Below, piece by piece: positions 1-8,839 of a stretch of 53,800 nt of DNA. The translations under genes were made by a program, and so were the position numbers. The notes below the pieces were generated by a model that was not told where the DNA came from, did not search any database, and worked only from the letters and a program-made list of their open reading frames with translations. The stretch is from the NCBI GenBank assembly GCA_026707045.1, contig JAPOXO010000099.1, forward strand, positions 1-53,800, given 5' to 3'. The first letter of the stretch is position 1. Every line of letters starts with the position of its first letter. The stretch is from Gammaproteobacteria bacterium (lineage in GTDB: Bacteria; Pseudomonadota; Gammaproteobacteria; Pseudomonadales; Azotimanducaceae).

Positions 1-65
1 TCGACTTGCATGTATGAGACCTGCCGCCAACGTTCAATCTGAGCCATGATCAGACTCTTCATTTC
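1..65 (-). rRNA. rrs: 16S ribosomal RNA, 5' end only (cut by window edge)
   Basis: Read on the minus strand, the edge sequence carries the conserved start of bacterial 16S rRNA: AGAGTCTGATCATGGCTCAG, then ATTGAACG, TGGCGGCAG and ACATGCAAGTCGA. This is the usual gammaproteobacterial helix 1-6 region. Only about 65 bases are inside the window; the rest of the operon lies to the left. The 5' boundary is placed by alignment with the E. coli 16S start (AAATTGAAGAG; here GAAATGAAGAG) and may be off by a base or two. The gene sits directly downstream of tyrS, as in Pseudomonas. Its 27F primer site has one T-to-C difference from the common sequence. Confidence 0.95.
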
Positions 66-253
66 AAAGTACTGTTCTTCACGCACACGCACTGTAGTGC
101 GCGACGCGAAAATGATTTGGTCTGCTCGTGGCTCCAACTCGATTTCAAGCGCCCACACGAATGGCTTGTTCAGTTCTTAAAGATCGTGCCGATCTCCGCT
201 CTGAAGGCACACAAATACGCATGCCGTCGGTGAGTTTCGGCAAAGGGAAAGTG
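66..253 (-). other. rRNA operon leader with boxA-like antitermination signals
   Basis: This is the transcribed leader between the rrn promoter and 16S. On the minus strand, positions 186-173 read CGATCTTTAAGAAC, resembling the boxA element (TGCTCTTTAACA) recruited by NusB/S10 antitermination complexes. About 15 bases later GTGTGGGCGCTTGAAA (around 157-142) closely matches the sequence after boxA in E. coli rrn leaders. A perfect short hairpin (CGCACT, 2-base loop, AGTGCG; 88-101) lies just before 16S and could be part of the processing region. No gene is needed to explain this stretch; a short open frame reading into 16S is a coincidence. Confidence 0.75.
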
Positions 254-281
254 ATTATAGGAATCGAATGGCAATTTTCAA
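254..281 (-). promoter_or_regulatory. rrn P1-like sigma-70 promoter
   Basis: Minus strand: -35 TTGAAA at 281-276, a 16-base spacer, and a perfect -10 TATAAT at 259-254. An AT-rich stretch (AAGTAATTTTGTT) lies just upstream and could act as an UP element. It points to the boxA leader and 16S gene, so it is most likely the main rRNA operon promoter. The hexamers are seen directly; activity is inferred. Confidence 0.75.
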
Positions 282-401
282 GCTCGAGAACAAAATTACT
301 TGAAGCCGCTTTGCGAGTCCCCCGTCTGACTGGTAATCGAGACATAGGTCAATTCCTTTCGGAGGACCATTTGCCTCATTGAGCCATGGCGAAAGTTAGC
401 T

Positions 402-1676
402 CTATTCAGCGTCGGCATGACGTGCTACACACCAAGCTTTTCTCCCTCGACGAATCAAGTGGAATCGACCATACAATGCATGCGAACGCGAAATTACCGC
501 GTCCTCGTCGACAATGCGTTCGCCATTCAATGCGATTCCATTGCTCCGAATCAAACGTCGAGCAGCACTTCGCGAAGCTGCCAAGCCAGAATCGCTCAAC
601 GCAACTGTCACAGGAGTTGCTTCAATCACTTCAACACGATCCAGACCGTCTTGCCATAGTTGTTCGATTTCGTTTATGGCAAGCTCCTCGATGTTCCCAT
701 GGAACAAAGCGCGGGAGATGCTCTCGGCGGAACGCAATGCCTCGGTCCCGTGTACCCATTTCGTGAGATTGCGAGCCAATGACAATTGTGCTTCACGCTC
801 CTCTGGGCGTTCAATGGCCGATATTCGCAATACCTCACGTTCATCTAGAGGAAGAAGAGTAAAGGTGTTCAACAGTTGGCCCACTTCAGAATCCGCCATA
901 TTCAGCCAATACTGGTAGAAACTGTAAGGCGAGGTAAGACTTGGATCCAACCATACTGCGCCCGACGACGTCTTGCCATACTTCTGGCCATCGCTCTTTG
1001 TGATCAAATGAAAGGTCAGCCCATACACATTCTTTTCTAGAACTCGCCTTACTAGATCCATGCCGCTGACGATATTCCCCCACTGATCGGATCCGCCGAA
1101 TTGCAAAGTACAGTCATAGCGGCGAGCCAGTTCCAAATAATCGTTCGCTTGCAAGAGCATGTACGCGAATTCTGTAAACGAGATACCGCTTCCTGCACGG
1201 TCCAATCTAGACTTGACACTGTCTCGTTGAATCATTGAATTGACAGAAAAATGCTTCCCCACATCACGCAAGAAACTTAGGAGCTGCAATGGTTCGGTCC
1301 ATTCCATGTTGTTGACCACAGATGCTCCCTTGTCGCCGGAAACATCGAGGAATTGTGTGATTTGCTGTGTGATCTGTTCGACCCAGTCCTCAACTGTTGA
1401 CTTGTCGTTGAGTGTGCGTTCATCTTCTCGTCCAGACGGATCCCCTATCAATCCTGTGGCACCCCCAACCAATGCTATTGGTTTGTGTCCTGCCATTTGA
1501 AATCGCCGGAGCGTAATCAGCGGCACCAAATTCCCGACGTGAAGACTCGGTGCCGATGGATCAAATCCCGCATATACGACACGCCCGCTTGACGATAGAT
1601 GCTGCACCAACGCCGTACGGTCGGAAACTTGTGCAAGAACATTTCGCTCTTCTAAATCAGAAAGAATGGAGGTCAT
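402..1676 (-). CDS. tyrS: Tyrosine-tRNA ligase
   Basis: Cytoplasmic class I aminoacyl-tRNA synthetase that activates tyrosine with ATP and charges tRNA-Tyr. The 424-residue product matches E. coli TyrS in length and along its length. It has the HIGH-like signature (SLHVGN) after FDPSAP, the tyrosine pocket region (GGATGLIGDPSG and GGSDQWGN), the KMSKS-like loop (KYGKTSSG), and a C-terminal S4-like RNA-binding domain ending in GRFHLIRRGRKAW. The frame is open 30 codons further upstream, but I chose the ATG at 1676 because MTSILSDLEERN aligns with the family start and AGGGA sits 8 bases before it. It is followed on the same strand by the rRNA operon and is divergent from the M23 peptidase gene, the arrangement seen in Pseudomonas. 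Confidence 0.96.
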   Translation of the reverse strand: MTSILSDLEERNVLAQVSDRTALVQHLSSSGRVVYAGFDPSAPSLHVGNLVPLITLRRFQMAGHKPIALVGGATGLIGDPSGREDERTLNDKSTVEDWVEQITQQITQFLDVSGDKGASVVNNMEWTEPLQLLSFLRDVGKHFSVNSMIQRDSVKSRLDRAGSGISFTEFAYMLLQANDYLELARRYDCTLQFGGSDQWGNIVSGMDLVRRVLEKNVYGLTFHLITKSDGQKYGKTSSGAVWLDPSLTSPYSFYQYWLNMADSEVGQLLNTFTLLPLDEREVLRISAIERPEEREAQLSLARNLTKWVHGTEALRSAESISRALFHGNIEELAINEIEQLWQDGLDRVEVIEATPVTVALSDSGLAASRSAARRLIRSNGIALNGERIVDEDAVISRSHALYGRFHLIRRGRKAWCVARHADAE

Positions 1677-2174
1677 AGTTTTCGTCCCTGGGCCGTTACT
1701 TTCGAACTCGGCATTGGCGCACTTGCCCAAAAAAATTCTATGCCAAGAGGTTCGTGCCAATTTCATGGAAACCCTGTATCAAGATAGCCATGAACCATTT
1801 GAAACTGACTTAGTGGAATCTCTTCGTCAAAAGTTCAGTTGCAGCATCGCAGACATAGGATGATCCTGTTGCGAGCTTCGGTAGCCGCATGCGAAAGAAT
1901 GCAAAAATGACAATGCAGGCTACGCTGAAACCAATTTGAATACAAGCATACTTAGGTTCGGAAGCTATGATTGTTCGAATTTCGCTGCGTCGGATTGGGA
2001 TCGCCGCAGCGTGCGTATAATTCGGCACTTGTATGGTTTTTTTCGCGCACATGCGTGAGGGAAGGCATGGATTGCGGCAGGATCACTGGATTCGTTGTAT
2101 GTCGAGTTCTACCTGCTTGGATGTCGAATCTTGGTATTACAGCAGGATGCTGTTGCCTTACAGTGGCTTAGACA
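1677..2174. other. Intergenic region between divergent tyrS and M23 peptidase genes
   Basis: About 500 bases with no gene I can support. An 80-codon minus-strand frame (1810-2052) encodes one hydrophobic stretch but has no convincing ribosome site or recognisable family. A plus-strand TATAAT lies at 2016-2021 with TTGGGA at 1995-2000 (15-base spacer, shorter than ideal); it is a possible promoter for the peptidase gene. The tyrS ribosome-binding site (AGGGA) lies at the left end. Confidence 0.4.
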
Positions 2175-3548
2175 ATGCGTAAATTTCCAGTCAAACACCT
2201 GATCACCTGTTCTTTATTGATTGCTGCGCTGTTCGGATGCTTCGTCTTTTTCACCGACAGACCTGTTGCACTCAACGTTGAGGAATTCTCATCTCTTGAC
2301 AGTGAATTTGCGCGTCCATCAGTCACCATGGGTTCTCCAAACCGATACTGGGACAACTCATCTGTAGCCGAAGGCCTAGCCACCCACCTTGACGGATTCA
2401 ATCCCCAAGAGAGCTCAAAGGGACAAGAGAATATAAAGGTCAAAGTCAAGAGCGGTGACACTTTGTCCGCCATTTTTGATCGATCAAGCATTGACCGCGA
2501 AGATCTTGCCGCAGTACGAGAAGCAAGTCCGCCACACTGGAAGTCGATGTCTTTACATGCCGGACGGCTTTTGGAATACAGACTTGACGAATCTGGCTCG
2601 TTAGAATTCTTCGAGTATTCTCCGGAAGACCTTGTCGCCTACTCGTTTACGCGAACCGGCGATTCAATGTCGTTTGAGTCCAAGATTCGCAAAGTCGTTT
2701 CCAACGAAACCTATCGCTGGGTTACGATAAAGCGTGGAGACTCCGTGATCAGCGCAGGTCTCGCAGCTGGCGTTCGCCAAGAAAAAACTCTATGGAGAAT
2801 TCCCAAACTCCTGCAATGGGATATCGATTTCTATCACGATATTCATCCTGGCGACTCTTTCCAGATTCTCTATTACGAAAATTTCGTGGATGGAGTGTAT
2901 TACGAAGACGGGGAAATCATCGCACTGCAGTTTCAAAGCGGCAATCGGTCCTATAGCTTGGTGCGGTACGAAGATGATGGCGTGTTCAAGGGATACTTCA
3001 CGCGAGAAGGCTACGCGGCGAGGAAGCGATTCTTGCGCACTCCTGTCGAATACACCCGAATATCCTCAGGATTCAGTCTTAGACGTCTTCATCCGATTTC
3101 CAAAACAATGAAGCCACATCTCGGAATCGACTTCGCTGCGCCGACGGGAACACCCGTCTACGCAGCTGGAGATGGCATTGTTGAGAAAGTTGGGTACAAC
3201 AATGCTAATGGGAACTACATCTATCTAGATCACGGCGACGGCTATAGGACGAAGTACTTGCACCTTTACAAGACTGATCCTTCAGTTAAGAAGGGTGAGA
3301 AGGTGAAGCAGGGTCAACGAATCGGCAGCGTTGGAATGACTGGTCTTGCGACGGGTCCTCATCTGCACTACGAGTTTCTAGTCCACGGTGAGCATCAAAA
3401 CCCAGCGACCATACACCTCCCAGAAGGGGAGCCATTGTCGGAAGATGAAATCGAACGATTTCAAGCTCACGCCGATGAGCTCTATGGTCGTATGAGTGCC
3501 CTAAAGCTGGAATATCCAGTCTCTGATCCCAAGCTTGTCAATCGGTAG
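2175..3548 (+). CDS. M23 family murein endopeptidase (MepM/YebA type)
   Basis: Envelope peptidase predicted to cut peptide cross-links in peptidoglycan. The 457-residue protein starts with a basic N-terminus and one hydrophobic segment (about residues 9-26), a signal peptide or membrane anchor. A LysM/OapA-like region follows (KSGDTLSAIFDRSS, about 93-106), then a middle domain, then a C-terminal LytM/M23 domain. The zinc ligands look intact: H315 and D319 in the HLGID motif and H398 in the HLHYE motif. The order tyrS-peptidase-anmK matches Pseudomonas and suggests cell-wall turnover coupled to muropeptide recycling. The ATG start has no strong ribosome site but places the signal segment correctly. 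Exact orthology to MepM is likely but not proven, so no symbol is given. Confidence 0.9.
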   Translation: MRKFPVKHLITCSLLIAALFGCFVFFTDRPVALNVEEFSSLDSEFARPSVTMGSPNRYWDNSSVAEGLATHLDGFNPQESSKGQENIKVKVKSGDTLSAIFDRSSIDREDLAAVREASPPHWKSMSLHAGRLLEYRLDESGSLEFFEYSPEDLVAYSFTRTGDSMSFESKIRKVVSNETYRWVTIKRGDSVISAGLAAGVRQEKTLWRIPKLLQWDIDFYHDIHPGDSFQILYYENFVDGVYYEDGEIIALQFQSGNRSYSLVRYEDDGVFKGYFTREGYAARKRFLRTPVEYTRISSGFSLRRLHPISKTMKPHLGIDFAAPTGTPVYAAGDGIVEKVGYNNANGNYIYLDHGDGYRTKYLHLYKTDPSVKKGEKVKQGQRIGSVGMTGLATGPHLHYEFLVHGEHQNPATIHLPEGEPLSEDEIERFQAHADELYGRMSALKLEYPVSDPKLVNR

Positions 3549-3573
3549 TTCCTTCTTCTAGATGATCTGACGA

Positions 3574-4680
3574 ATGCCACTATTCGTGGGCGCAATCTCC
3601 GGTACTAGCATTGACGGACTTGATTTGGCATTGGTCGAAATCGATGGTGTTCACCTTGAATTGGTGAACTCAAGCACAGTAGAGTTTCCTCTGCCTTTGA
3701 AGGAGAGATTGATTCGACTCGCCTCCACTAGAGGCAATATAGTCGACGTTGGCCGCACGAGTTCGGCACTCGGCTCGTTCACAGGAAATGCGATTGTCCA
3801 ATTTCTTCAAGAATCTGGCACTGAGCCAGGTAGCGTTCGAGCCATTGGAAGTCACGGACAGACAGTCCATCACTTTCCAAACACTGATGAAGCATTCTCA
3901 ATGCAAATTGGCGAAGCGGCAAGAATTGCAGAAACTACCGGTATTGACACAATTGCCGACTTTCGGTCGCGCGACATTGCGGCTGGAGGACAAGGTGCGC
4001 CGCTGGTGCCTTTGTTCCATGCAAGGTTGTTTCAATCTACGAAATTTGATCGGGTCGTATTAAACATAGGAGGAATAGCCAATGTCACGTACTTGCCCAA
4101 AAATGCAAGCGCTGTTCACAAAGGATTCGATACAGGACCCGGTAATGCTCTGATCGATGCGTTTGTACTCAAGAGTCTGAACCAACAGTACGATGAGAAC
4201 GGTGCTATTGCGGCCTCGGGCGATGTAAATGCTCATGTGTTAGAACAGCTTCTAGCTGACCAGTGGCTACAGCGCCCTCCGCCAAAAAGCACAGGCAAAG
4301 AACATTTCAATCTTGAGTACGTGAGACAAGCTTTGCGGAAGTCGAATCAGAGTCCAAGCAATACAGACATCGTTGCTACACTCTCAGAATTTACGGCTCG
4401 AACAATCACCGACGCAATACTGAAATGGTGCTGCAAATCTGGAGAGGTAATAGTCTGCGGAGGCGGCCGCCTAAATTCTTACGTGATGCGGAGCCTCCAA
4501 AAGAATCTTTCAAACTGCACCGTACACTCCAGCGATTCTCTGGGAGTCGATGGAGACTTTGTCGAGGCAACAACCTTCGCCTACTTAGCCCACTTATTTA
4601 TTAATCGAATCGCGGGAAATGACCCAAGGGTAACTGGAGCAGAAGGAGAAAGATTATTGGGGTGTCTATACCCCGCGTAG
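3574..4680 (+). CDS. anmK: Anhydro-N-acetylmuramic acid kinase
   Basis: Cytosolic enzyme of peptidoglycan recycling that hydrolyses and phosphorylates 1,6-anhydro-MurNAc to MurNAc-6-phosphate. The 368-residue product has the family N-terminus GAISGTSIDGLDLAL (phosphate-binding loop), the central SHGQTVHH and GGQGAPLVPLFH motifs, the NIGGIANVTYL segment, a GFDTGPGN loop, and the C-terminal CGGGRLN motif. Length is normal for AnmK (about 369 in E. coli). It starts 25 bases after the M23 peptidase gene on the same strand and is probably cotranscribed with it, which makes sense because the peptidase helps release muropeptides. It is convergent with erpA, only 13 bases away. Confidence 0.95.
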   Translation: MPLFVGAISGTSIDGLDLALVEIDGVHLELVNSSTVEFPLPLKERLIRLASTRGNIVDVGRTSSALGSFTGNAIVQFLQESGTEPGSVRAIGSHGQTVHHFPNTDEAFSMQIGEAARIAETTGIDTIADFRSRDIAAGGQGAPLVPLFHARLFQSTKFDRVVLNIGGIANVTYLPKNASAVHKGFDTGPGNALIDAFVLKSLNQQYDENGAIAASGDVNAHVLEQLLADQWLQRPPPKSTGKEHFNLEYVRQALRKSNQSPSNTDIVATLSEFTARTITDAILKWCCKSGEVIVCGGGRLNSYVMRSLQKNLSNCTVHSSDSLGVDGDFVEATTFAYLAHLFINRIAGNDPRVTGAEGERLLGCLYPA

Positions 4681-4693
4681 TAGCCAGTACGGG

Positions 4694-5029
4694 CTATATG
4701 GAAAAGGAATTTCCACAACCACAGGTACTTGAGGCATTGGGGTTGGTGACCAGAAATTGCGCTCCCTGTAGGTCTTCCTTATAGTCGATTTCGGATCCAA
4801 CCAAGTATGGATAGCTCAATGAGTCTACGAGCATCGTAACCCCATCGCGCTCAATAATTGCGTCGTCCTCGGCCACGCTCTCGTCAAACGTGAAGCCGTA
4901 TGAAAACCCGCTACATCCACCTCCTGTCACGAAGACTCGCAACTTGAGATCGGAAATCCCTTCTTCGTCCACGAGTGCTGCGACTTTTGCGGCAGCGCGA
5001 CTCGAAAAACTGATTTCAGCATCCATCAT
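4694..5029 (-). CDS. erpA: A-type iron-sulfur carrier, ErpA
   Basis: Small carrier that accepts Fe-S clusters from the scaffold and passes them to target proteins, including enzymes of isoprenoid synthesis. The 111-residue product has the three family cysteines C39 (GGGCSGF), C103 and C105 (CGCGNSF at the C-terminus), in the HesB/IscA fold. The position next to anmK, the M23 peptidase and tyrS is the ErpA position in Pseudomonas, which favours ErpA over IscA or SufA. Two adjacent ATG codons open the frame; I used the first. Confidence 0.93.
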   Translation of the reverse strand: MMDAEISFSSRAAAKVAALVDEEGISDLKLRVFVTGGGCSGFSYGFTFDESVAEDDAIIERDGVTMLVDSLSYPYLVGSEIDYKEDLQGAQFLVTNPNASSTCGCGNSFSI

Positions 5030-5368
5030 AACGCCAGAATTATAGGTATCTGTGGACTCTTGCGCAATTGACCGAATGGTTCACATAGACTTGCTTACGG
5101 TAATCTGGATGCCAAAGAGTGGCGATGATTGTGCTCTCACAATTTCACAGCATCTCATTCTTCGAGACGGAAGTTGCACCACTTTGTCTCTAGAAAATTC
5201 CAAGCCGCAACAGAACACCCTTTTCATCGACTTCGTAGATTAGCCTAATGGGCTCCGGTTTCACCTATCCACCCGGACAGTCTGCAGCGTTGAATCGCCA
5301 CCGGAGGGTTTCGAGCGGTTTCCGACGCATTCAGTATTCTGAAGCCTTGCGAAAGGAACTGTATTCGC
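5030..5368. other. Intergenic region between divergent erpA and the CLC gene; one doubtful small ORF
   Basis: About 340 bases. A plus-strand frame at 5052-5243 (GTG start, or ATG at 5076) would encode 54-63 residues ending in NTLFIDFVD. I do not recognise it, it has no clear ribosome-binding site, and it may be chance or a gene remnant. Promoters for erpA and the CLC gene should lie here, but none stands out by eye. Confidence 0.3.
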
Positions 5369-7063
5369 GTGTTTCAAAAACGTCAAGACTCTACATTTGA
5401 CGGAATCGAGAACCTTCCGCTGCTTTCGTTGATCGCGGCACTTGTAGGTCTCGTAGTCGCGTGTGTCGTCATCGGATTTCGAGCGTGTATTGAGTTCGGA
5501 ATGAAATACCTGCTTGGTATCGAATCTGACAAGTTTGAGACCTTGGCACCAATTTGGCACATCCTTCTCCCGGTTGGCGGAGCCCTGGTTGCAATTGCCC
5601 TGTTGTACTTGTTGAAGCAAGAAAGTCGAGTTGTCGGAATCGTTCACGTCTTGGAACGATTCAACTCCTCAGACGTGAGAATGCCCATGCGCAATGCAGC
5701 CTTTCAATTTGTGGGCGGAGCTCTCGCATTAATTCTCGGTGTTTCGGGTGGACGAGAAGGACCCGCAATACACTTGGGAGCTTGGACAAGCAGTTTCGCC
5801 GCACACGGATTCCGACTGCCACACAATTCAGTGCGCGTCATAGTCGCGTGCGGAATAACGGCTGGAATAGCCGCGTCGTTCGATATTCCCATCGCAGCGG
5901 TCGTATTCACGATGGAAGTTGTTATGCTGGAATTTACCATAGCAACCTTCCTCCCGTTAATGTTGGCGGCATTCGCCGCAACAGCATTGGTGGGATGGAT
6001 CTACCCGTACAGCCCAATTTTTCAACATCCCGAATCTGCCGGTCTCTTTCAATGGGACCCTTTAATGGTAGTTGGAACAGGTATAGCGGTGGGAATTTTT
6101 GCTTCACTTTTTAAGTACGAAACTGAGTTCTTTTCAGATCTCAAAATTGGGCAAGTTTGGCAACGCATGCTTGCAGCGGGGATTCTTACTGGTGCAATTG
6201 CGCTCGTGCTACCTCAAGTAATGGGCATGGGATGGGACACGGCGAGTCTTCTCATAGCAGATGAAAGTGGAAAAACATTCACTCTCGTCTTCCTACTGAC
6301 GCTAATTCTGGCCAAGCTGCTAGTAACGAGTGCATGCATAGGAAGCGGACTTCCTGTGGGAATGATCGGTCCATCCATTGTCCTAGGAGTAATGATTGGT
6401 ACGTTCTGCGGCATGCTAGAGAACACGTTGCTGGGTTCTGAAGCCGACACTCTAAATATCGTCTACGGTTTACTTGGAGCTGTGGCAATGCTCGGTGCGA
6501 CGTTGAACGCACCACTGACGGCGCTGTTGACTGTTGTAGAACTAAGCTCAGAGTTGAGTCTTGTGCTGCCCGGATTGCTCGTGATTGTCGCAGCAAACTT
6601 TACATCGTACGGCCTCTATGGTCGGCGGTCAATTTTTGTCTCTCGCTTGCGCTCACTAGGGATTCCACACCCTCCCCATCCTTCAATTCAATACCTGAGA
6701 CGCAACAGCGTTCGCGCATGCATGGACTCGCGAATCGAACTGATTGATCGACCACCATCTCCTTCAGATCTATCGGAACTAGCAAAACGCGAGGAAGTTG
6801 CGTGGATAGTTGAGACGCGTTCGACCGATCAACTCTTCGTGTACGAAGTTGTAGATTTGAAGAGCGAGTTTGAGTCGTCTCAAGCTTTCCGACTGAGCTC
6901 ACAAAGCTCGCTCGAGGAAGCGCTTACCGCAATGAATGCACGAAATCTGAGAGTCGTTTGCGCTACACAAACCCGATCGTCTCATAAGATAATTGGCGTA
7001 CTAACGCGTGAGTACATCGAAAGGATGCAAACACAGTTGGTCGACGACGACACACGTCAATAG
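5369..7063 (+). CDS. CLC-family chloride channel/transporter with C-terminal CBS-like region
   Basis: Inner-membrane anion protein of the CLC family, 564 residues, with about ten hydrophobic segments and a soluble C-terminal region (after about residue 430) ending in a CBS-like stretch. The gating motif GREGP (128-132, Glu130) and the segment GSGLPVGMIGPSIVLG (equivalent of GxFxP) are clear. Two classic features differ from E. coli ClcA. The GSGIP selectivity motif reads VVGIVH (about 88-93), and the proton glutamate (E. coli Glu203) is Val184. That residue pattern is found in CLC channels rather than proton exchangers, so the name ClcA is withheld. The start is GTG at 5369. hemJ follows 12 bases later on the same strand. 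Confidence 0.88.
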   Translation: MFQKRQDSTFDGIENLPLLSLIAALVGLVVACVVIGFRACIEFGMKYLLGIESDKFETLAPIWHILLPVGGALVAIALLYLLKQESRVVGIVHVLERFNSSDVRMPMRNAAFQFVGGALALILGVSGGREGPAIHLGAWTSSFAAHGFRLPHNSVRVIVACGITAGIAASFDIPIAAVVFTMEVVMLEFTIATFLPLMLAAFAATALVGWIYPYSPIFQHPESAGLFQWDPLMVVGTGIAVGIFASLFKYETEFFSDLKIGQVWQRMLAAGILTGAIALVLPQVMGMGWDTASLLIADESGKTFTLVFLLTLILAKLLVTSACIGSGLPVGMIGPSIVLGVMIGTFCGMLENTLLGSEADTLNIVYGLLGAVAMLGATLNAPLTALLTVVELSSELSLVLPGLLVIVAANFTSYGLYGRRSIFVSRLRSLGIPHPPHPSIQYLRRNSVRACMDSRIELIDRPPSPSDLSELAKREEVAWIVETRSTDQLFVYEVVDLKSEFESSQAFRLSSQSSLEEALTAMNARNLRVVCATQTRSSHKIIGVLTREYIERMQTQLVDDDTRQ

Positions 7064-7075
7064 AGGGATACCGAT

Positions 7076-7510
7076 TTGATTCTTTACCTCAAAGTCTTGC
7101 ACCTAACTTTTGCGTTCACCTGGTTTGCGGCCCTTTTCTATCTCCCCCGACTCTTCGTATATCACTCTCAGTCGAGTGACGAATTTACCGTCTCTAAGTT
7201 CAAGACAATGGAGCGAAAGTTGTATCGTGGAATCATGACGCCCTCGGCACTTCTGACATTGGTGTTCGGTTTGTGGATCACCTCGTTTTCTTGGGTCGAA
7301 TATGTATCGAGTACATGGTTTTGGTGCAAAGTAGGCTGTGTATTTCTTCTATTTGGCTATCACGGAATGTGTGGTCGAATGGTCAGGAGCTTCTACAACG
7401 ACCGAAACACTCGAACGCCTACGTTTTATCGAATTTTCAACGAAGTGCCTTTAGTTTTTCTTCTGGCAATCTTGACTTTGGCTATCGTCAAACCGTTCGA
7501 GACTCTATAG
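7076..7510 (+). CDS. hemJ: Protoporphyrinogen IX oxidase, HemJ type
   Basis: Integral membrane enzyme that oxidises protoporphyrinogen IX to protoporphyrin IX, the next-to-last step of heme synthesis. The 144-residue protein has four hydrophobic helices and the family hallmarks: HLTFAFTWFAALFYLPRLFV near the N-terminus with the conserved His, MERKLYRGIMTP, a conserved Lys in WFWCKVG followed by YHG, and a C-terminal FNEVPLVFLL. The start is TTG at 7076, supported by GAGGGA at 7063-7068 with a 7-base spacing; no in-frame ATG fits. It lies immediately upstream of hemL, another heme gene, so the two are plausibly cotranscribed. Confidence 0.93.
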   Translation: MILYLKVLHLTFAFTWFAALFYLPRLFVYHSQSSDEFTVSKFKTMERKLYRGIMTPSALLTLVFGLWITSFSWVEYVSSTWFWCKVGCVFLLFGYHGMCGRMVRSFYNDRNTRTPTFYRIFNEVPLVFLLAILTLAIVKPFETL

Positions 7511-7552
7511 AAGCTAGACTTGTCTAGTTCGAACGCAATCGCAATTCGTTAA

Positions 7553-8839
7553 ATGAATCTAGATCTGTCACAGCAACTCTTTCAACGCGCACAAGAAGTG
7601 ATCCCTGGGGGAGTCAATTCGCCAGTACGAGCATTCAAAGGCGTTGGTGGAACTCCAGTGTTTTTTGTTTCAGGAATCGGTCCGTATCTCGCAGATGTGG
7701 ATGGCAATCATTACATTGACTACGTGGCTTCTTGGGGACCGATGCTACGGGGTTACAGTTGCGAGCCGGTCGTTCGAGCCATAAGAGATCAGGCGATCCG
7801 AGCAACTAGCTTCGGAGCTCCTACTCTCCAAGAAATTGAAATGGCAGAGCTTGTCGTGGAACGCGTTCCTTCGGTGGAGCGAGTTCGGATGGTAAATTCC
7901 GGAACGGAGGCGACGATGTCGGCGATACGACTCGCTCGAGGTTATACCGGAAGAGATCGTATTGTGAAATTTGAAGGTTGCTTCCACGGGCATGGCGACT
8001 CACTGCTTGTAAAAGCGGGATCTGGAGTCATGACTCTCGGTCTTCCTGATTCTCCAGGAGTACCGGCCGAACTTGCCAAGCACACAATTACGTTGCCATT
8101 CAATGATATTCGTGCAGTTGAAGAGACTTTTGCCGGAATCGGCAGTGACATTGCCTGCGTAATAGTCGAGCCCATCGCGGGAAACATGGGCGTTGTTGCC
8201 CCCGCGAATGGATTCTTGCAGTCTTTGCGCGAGAAAACGAATGCAAACGGTGCACTCCTAATCTTTGACGAAGTAATGACGGGGTTTCGTGTTGCTGCAG
8301 GGGGCGCTCAAGAACTCTACGGCATTACTCCTGATCTTACAACGCTGGGGAAAGTGATCGGAGGAGGACTGCCAGTCGGTGCGTTCGGTGGCAAAGCCGA
8401 CATCATGGACCAATTGGCACCCATAGGACCGATCTATCAGTCGGGAACACTTTCTGGTAATCCACTAGCGATGACTGCCGGATTGGCTTTGTTGCAAACC
8501 CTTGACGATGAGTTTTATACCGCATTGGCTGAGAGTACAACGAGTCTAGTCGAAGGCTTGCTGATCGAAGCATCAGCTGCGGGCATTGATCTTCACATCA
8601 ATTCTGTCTGTGGAATGTTCAGCCTGTTTTTCACGGCGCAGGATGAAGTCTTGTCGTACGAACACGTGATGCAATGCGAAGCAGAAAAATACAAGAAATT
8701 CTTCCGACTGATGCTCGAGAACGGTGTGTATTTTGCTCCGTCTCCGTATGAATCGGCGTTCCTAAGCGGAAGCCATACAGAAGTGGAAATCACCCAAACT
8801 ATTGAACAAGCAGGTCAAGCATTTCGCAGAATCGTATGA
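7553..8839 (+). CDS. hemL: Glutamate-1-semialdehyde 2,1-aminomutase
   Basis: PLP enzyme converting glutamate-1-semialdehyde to 5-aminolevulinate in the C5 heme pathway. It has 428 residues, typical for HemL (E. coli 426). Visible features are PGGVNSPVRAF at the N-terminus, VNSGTEATMSAIRLARG for the cofactor phosphate, FDEVMTGFR, and the Schiff-base lysine K267 in TLGKVIGGGLPVGAFGG. hemJ lies 42 bases upstream. The stop overlaps the next start by ATGA at 8836-8839, so translation of the following kinase gene is probably coupled. Confidence 0.97.
   Translation: MNLDLSQQLFQRAQEVIPGGVNSPVRAFKGVGGTPVFFVSGIGPYLADVDGNHYIDYVASWGPMLRGYSCEPVVRAIRDQAIRATSFGAPTLQEIEMAELVVERVPSVERVRMVNSGTEATMSAIRLARGYTGRDRIVKFEGCFHGHGDSLLVKAGSGVMTLGLPDSPGVPAELAKHTITLPFNDIRAVEETFAGIGSDIACVIVEPIAGNMGVVAPANGFLQSLREKTNANGALLIFDEVMTGFRVAAGGAQELYGITPDLTTLGKVIGGGLPVGAFGGKADIMDQLAPIGPIYQSGTLSGNPLAMTAGLALLQTLDDEFYTALAESTTSLVEGLLIEASAAGIDLHINSVCGMFSLFFTAQDEVLSYEHVMQCEAEKYKKFFRLMLENGVYFAPSPYESAFLSGSHTEVEITQTIEQAGQAFRRIV

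Noticed and set aside
1..190. Open minus-strand frame running off the left edge, reading NKPFVWALEIELEPRAD
   Set aside because: It runs through the rrn leader and the 16S 5' end; the nucleotide match to 16S explains the sequence.
1810..2052. 80-codon minus-strand frame with one hydrophobic segment
   Set aside because: No family resemblance, no ribosome-binding site, lies in a divergent promoter region.
5052..5243. 63-codon plus-strand frame between erpA and the CLC gene
   Set aside because: Not recognised and no good start signal; kept only as a remark in the gap entry.
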